This document shows, piece by piece, positions 55,363 to 58,232 of a DNA stretch of 58,232 nt. Each line of letters begins with the position of its first letter. Position 1 is the first letter of the stretch. The stretch spans positions 1 to 58,232 of the forward strand of contig NZ_MTAW01000125.1 of the NCBI RefSeq assembly GCF_002154725.1, given 5' to 3'. The stretch comes from Nostoc sp. 106C. GTDB taxonomy: Bacteria > Cyanobacteriota > Cyanobacteriia > Cyanobacteriales > Nostocaceae. The position numbers were made by a program, and so were the translations under genes. The notes under the pieces were generated by a model. It searched no databases, was not told where the DNA came from, and saw only the letters and a list, made by a program, of their open reading frames with translations.

Positions 55363-56220
55363 ATGAAAGCCTATCAATATAAATTTTTTTTTCTAATAAG
55401 AAATGTTCATTTCTGGTTATTAGGATTAGCAGTAAGTTTAATAACCATTAACTTAAGTCTAGTTTCAAGAACTAGCAGTACGGAGATTTTATTGATAAAT
55501 TTTCTATTTTTAGCATTTATATGTTTTTTAATCAAAGAGAAATACCATAGCTTAAATCTAGAAAGTGGCGCTATTTCTAGCTTTTTAGGTTTCTTACTCA
55601 TTGCTTTAGTCTTTCTAAGTAATACAATTCAGATAAATTTTGGTTTTTTATTCCCGTTGTATCCTTTGATTTCTGGCTTCGGACTTGCACTGTTAGCTTC
55701 TGGCTTTAATGGCTTAAAACAATATCAGGCAGAATTGCTAGCATTGTTTGGACTTAGTACACACAGATTATTATCTATAAGTGCTAGCGATATATCGCTC
55801 CTCACAGCTAAATTCTCTACTTCTATTCTTTGGTATACAGGGTTTAAAGTGGCTCGTTCTGGAGTTAATGTTATATTGCCAACTGGGAGTATAAAAGTAT
55901 ATCCTGCATGTGCCGGGATGAGCGTTATCCTTAATTTGTTGAGTTTAGCATTACTTTTTATCTTAGTTTTTAATATAAACTGGAAGCAAAAACTTCTTGT
56001 ATCAATGGTAGCTGCAATCTTTGGATTTGTTGTTAATGGAGTACGAGTTGCACTTATGGCCATCCTAGTAGCACAAGGCGATAAGCAAGCATTTGAATAT
56101 TGGCATCTTGGAGATGGTTCCCTTATCTTTGGAATGATTAGTGCACTACTTTTTGGCTGTTTCTGCTGGGTTTTACTAAGTTGGAATCAACAAAAAAGTC
56201 AAAATTCTATGGAGTCTTAA
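55363..56220 (+). CDS. Cyanoexosortase A
   Basis: This 285-residue integral membrane transpeptidase-like protein of the exosortase/archaeosortase family has about eight helices. Catalytic residues expected for the family are visible: Cys183 in YPACAGMSV, Arg228 in NGVRVAL and His248 in WHLGDGSLIFG. It is thought to recognise PEP-CTERM tails and cleave them during export to the surface. It is followed two bases later by its associated protein, so they are cotranscribed and probably translationally coupled. No good ribosome site precedes its ATG. Confidence 0.9.
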   Translation: MKAYQYKFFFLIRNVHFWLLGLAVSLITINLSLVSRTSSTEILLINFLFLAFICFLIKEKYHSLNLESGAISSFLGFLLIALVFLSNTIQINFGFLFPLYPLISGFGLALLASGFNGLKQYQAELLALFGLSTHRLLSISASDISLLTAKFSTSILWYTGFKVARSGVNVILPTGSIKVYPACAGMSVILNLLSLALLFILVFNINWKQKLLVSMVAAIFGFVVNGVRVALMAILVAQGDKQAFEYWHLGDGSLIFGMISALLFGCFCWVLLSWNQQKSQNSMES

Positions 56221-56222
56221 AA

Positions 56223-56885
56223 GTGAAATTCTGGAATCAAACCCGTATTTCCTTATTAGCTTTAACTTTTGTTACAGGATTGTTAGTTACAGGAAAAGTT
56301 ATTTTACTTCCCAGCCTAGATAAACCAAAAATTAACGCCTTTATTTTTCCAGAAGCAGTACCTTTACCACAATGGCAACTCAGTTTAAGTGCACCTTTAA
56401 AAACACTTGACGGGGAACATCCAGAACTTGTTGCCCAAAAGCATTATCGATATATAGAAAATAATTTGCCTGTAGATATCGAAATGCGCTATTTACAGAA
56501 TTTATACAATACAGATGTTAATTTCCTTGTCGAGCAATATACTTCCATCAAATCTTCTGCTACTTTGCGTCAAAAAGAAGGAATTGGCTATTACGGTCTA
56601 GGAATAGATCAGCAGCGAGCTTACCTTAGTGCTTGTATTAATCCACGAGGTGGTAGTACCTTCACTCATGCACAGTTTAGAAATAACAGATATATGAACG
56701 ACGTGCGCTTTGAACGTTTATTGCTTTTATTAAAAGGTGAGGAGCCACTTTTAGATAAGCGTTGTCTTTGGGTACATATGTCAATTCCTGTTCAAAATTC
56801 TTCACCTGAAGCTGCCTACCAAGTTCTAGAAAATATTTGGTTTTCTTGGTATAAGTGGTGGCAGCCACGATTTCCTAAATCTTAA
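56223..56885 (+). CDS. Cyanoexosortase A system-associated protein
   Basis: This 220-residue protein has one N-terminal membrane helix (ISLLALTFVTGLLVTGKVIL) and an extracytoplasmic domain with EMRYLQNLYNTDVNFLVEQY, LGIDQQRAYLSACINPRGGS and RCLWVHMSIPV. This matches the family found next to cyanoexosortase A, comparable to EpsI-like partners of exosortases. I place the start at GTG 56223, which has GGAG 8 bases upstream (inside the end of the previous gene), rather than TTG 56181. Role in substrate processing is inferred from conserved linkage. Confidence 0.85.
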   Translation: MKFWNQTRISLLALTFVTGLLVTGKVILLPSLDKPKINAFIFPEAVPLPQWQLSLSAPLKTLDGEHPELVAQKHYRYIENNLPVDIEMRYLQNLYNTDVNFLVEQYTSIKSSATLRQKEGIGYYGLGIDQQRAYLSACINPRGGSTFTHAQFRNNRYMNDVRFERLLLLLKGEEPLLDKRCLWVHMSIPVQNSSPEAAYQVLENIWFSWYKWWQPRFPKS

Positions 56886-56924
56886 CTTTAAGTACAAATA
56901 CATCTTGGAATTATCTGTAAAATT

Positions 56925-57659
56925 ATGACAGAATCAACCATATATAAACTAATTGATGTAGAAGTATCAAAACTGAACAAATCAGTAAATTCCTTAATAG
57001 GAATAATTAACATTTGTCGTTTGGTTGGCTACAGTCTGTTAATATTAGTATTTTTCGACTTAATTGATATATTTTTTCCATTACAAATTATGAACCCTGT
57101 TTGGGAATTTCAAACAATGGGAGCGCTAGTAGAACGAGTAGCTATACCCTTAGTTGCATTAGTGCTAGTATTATCTGGCAAGTTAGAAAATCGTTTACGG
57201 TGGGAATTGCCTATCTTAGGTTTATTATCTAGATTAACTTTGTTAGTGGGATTATTGTATATATTACTTATTCCTTTAGGTGTTAGTGATAGCATACGTC
57301 TGTATAATAGCAATCTTGAGCAATTTAACAAAGAATATAGCCAACAAGTATTTCAGACTAATCAGGTTGAAAAGCAGCTAACCCAAGCTACACCCGCAGA
57401 ATTAGATAATATTCTCAAGCGCCAAGGCCGCTCTTTAGATGGTAAAAATCCTCAAGATGTAAAAAAACAAATCCTCTTAGGAATTAATCAAGCTAAACAA
57501 CAAATAAAGACACAAGCAGAAGCCAAAAAGTCTTTTGTAAATCTGAAGTTGCTTAAGAGTTCTGTGAAATGGAATTTAGGAGCTTTAATTTCTGGATTTT
57601 TGTTTATTGCTATTTGGAAAGGAACTGTCTGGGCTAGAGGGGGTGAGGGATACTCATAA
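56925..57659 (+). CDS. HpsJ-like protein, cyanoexosortase A-associated
   Basis: This 244-residue membrane protein has N-terminal helices (about 25-50, 70-85 and 95-120), a charged coiled-coil central region (about 125-205, FNKEYSQQVFQTNQVEKQL) and a last helix (LGALISGFLFIAIWKG). It resembles HpsJ, a protein of the hormogonium polysaccharide locus in filamentous cyanobacteria, and the HpsJ-like partner of cyanoexosortase A. It lies 39 bases after the preceding gene; the operon terminator is at 57705-57742. A polysaccharide export or gliding role is inference. Confidence 0.82.
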   Translation: MTESTIYKLIDVEVSKLNKSVNSLIGIINICRLVGYSLLILVFFDLIDIFFPLQIMNPVWEFQTMGALVERVAIPLVALVLVLSGKLENRLRWELPILGLLSRLTLLVGLLYILLIPLGVSDSIRLYNSNLEQFNKEYSQQVFQTNQVEKQLTQATPAELDNILKRQGRSLDGKNPQDVKKQILLGINQAKQQIKTQAEAKKSFVNLKLLKSSVKWNLGALISGFLFIAIWKGTVWARGGEGYS

Positions 57660-57704
57660 GATTTATCTACAATACAGTGCATTCCACTCTTCTAGAGTGA
57701 CTAG

Positions 57705-57742
57705 AAAAAAGCAAAGCCTGCGTAAGTAGGTTTTGCTTTTTT
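57705..57742 (+). terminator. Intrinsic terminator of the cyanoexosortase operon
   Basis: A 15-bp stem (57705-57719 with 57728-57742, one G-U pair) around an 8-nt loop; the right arm ends in six U. It is also A-rich on the left, so it could work in both directions. Confidence 0.88.
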
Positions 57743-57785
57743 ATGGATTTTGGGGTAGTTAATACTTGCGCATACCGCCAATTAG

Positions 57786-58037
57786 CGCACAGATCTAAGA
57801 AAAACTGGTTTAAATGGTACAGATTTGAGCTATGCTAAAGTTAGTCTAGCTTTTGTCTGTCAATCAGACCTAGCTCAAGCCAATCTCTGTAGAGCAAACT
57901 CGAGTTCGAGAATCTAGCGGGATAATTTTTTTACCAATCTCAGAGAAGCTGGCTTATGTGGATCAGACCTCAGTTATGCCGACTTCAGCGGTGTAGTTCT
58001 CCTCAAGACTGACTTCAGTGGGGCTAATTCACAATAA
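57786..58037 (+). pseudogene. Broken pentapeptide-repeat gene
   Basis: An 83-codon frame without start codon encodes degenerate pentapeptide repeats (TGLNGTDLSYAKV, SDLAQANLCRAN, then CGSDLSYADFSG and TDFSGANS). It has one internal TAG at 57915-57917 and ends in tandem TAA. The frame before 57786 is closed by TAG. It resembles the repeat part of the intact gene at 43877-45628 (minus) and is probably a decayed relative. Confidence 0.82.
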
Positions 58038-58178
58038 TAAATTGCTGATGCTGGCTTGAGAGGAGCAACTATCTGTTGATGTCGCAGACAAAAAATAGCG
58101 TCGATGAGAGTGTAACCTCTATCCTCTGTTTTTCAATCTGCCAATTATCCTGCTTGTCCTGTGTAATCCTTACTCCAG

Positions 58179-58232
58179 CTAATACCAATTCACGAAAAGC
58201 CTGATACAAATAAAGCGTCAAGAATAAAATCC
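58179..58232 (-). repeat. Right copy of 54-bp terminal inverted repeat
   Basis: Exact reverse complement of 2-55, ending on the last base of the window. Identity stops abruptly at 58179. Confidence 0.95.

Overview
The window looks like a chromosomal piece of a filamentous cyanobacterium, most likely Nostocales. Signs of this are frequent HIP1 octamers (GCGATCGC), many small palindromic repeats of the Nostoc kind, and cyanobacterial genes: an Ftn2/ZipN cell-division factor, a Get3d-type ATPase with a C-terminal HSP20-like domain, a multi-GAF cyanobacteriochrome kinase, DUF1995, DUF2358, DUF4912 and a cyanoexosortase A locus. A 54-bp perfect inverted repeat occupies both extreme ends (2-55 and 58179-58232). 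The window is therefore probably either a contig broken at two copies of a dispersed repeat, or a unit bounded by inverted repeats.

Layout. 1-5 kb (minus strand): fructose-bisphosphate aldolase, an Uma2 nuclease-like protein, tRNA-Lys(UUU), an aldose-1-epimerase-like protein and pyruvate dehydrogenase E1 alpha. 6-18 kb (plus strand): ftn2/zipN, a DUF4912 protein, a phosphodiester-glycosidase-like lipoprotein, three small conserved genes, Get3d and a four-GAF histidine kinase. 18-25 kb (minus strand): the replication-origin neighbourhood, with dnaN, a B12-binding radical SAM protein, infC, a cluster of seven DnaA boxes in AT-rich DNA (putative oriC) and dnaA. 25.5-27.6 kb (plus): an HtrA-type protease and peptide deformylase.

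27.7-33.1 kb (plus) is the most distinctive block. Two double-HMA_2 proteins, a P1B-like P-type ATPase with its own N-terminal HMA_2 module, a DUF5132 membrane protein and a single HMA_2 membrane protein together carry six HMA_2-like modules. None has CxxC, and the ATPase has lost the transmembrane cysteine motif of metal pumps. I read this as one membrane transport/scaffold system of unknown substrate. It is followed by a DUF433/PIN-like toxin-antitoxin-type pair and a decayed gene.

34.4-40 kb: dhaK and dhaL flank an opposite-strand beta-helix lipoprotein, then a nitrilase-family hydrolase and a MarC-family membrane protein. 40-43 kb is repeat-rich: palindromic elements, an IS630-type DNA-binding domain without a catalytic domain, a 56-codon ORF made of 14-residue repeats, and a double-glycine-leader peptide whose last codons lie in a repeat end. 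43-53 kb: a PhnZ-like HD protein, a large pentapeptide-repeat protein, a secreted zinc metalloprotease, DUF1995, a cysteine desulfurase and a phospholipase D lipoprotein carrying an EF-hand loop and a helix-hairpin-helix tail. 54-57.7 kb: a PEP-CTERM protein followed by cyanoexosortase A, its associated protein and an HpsJ-like protein, which form a small protein-sorting locus. The end holds a broken pentapeptide-repeat gene and the terminal repeat.

All assignments come from reading motifs in the sequence; no database search was run.
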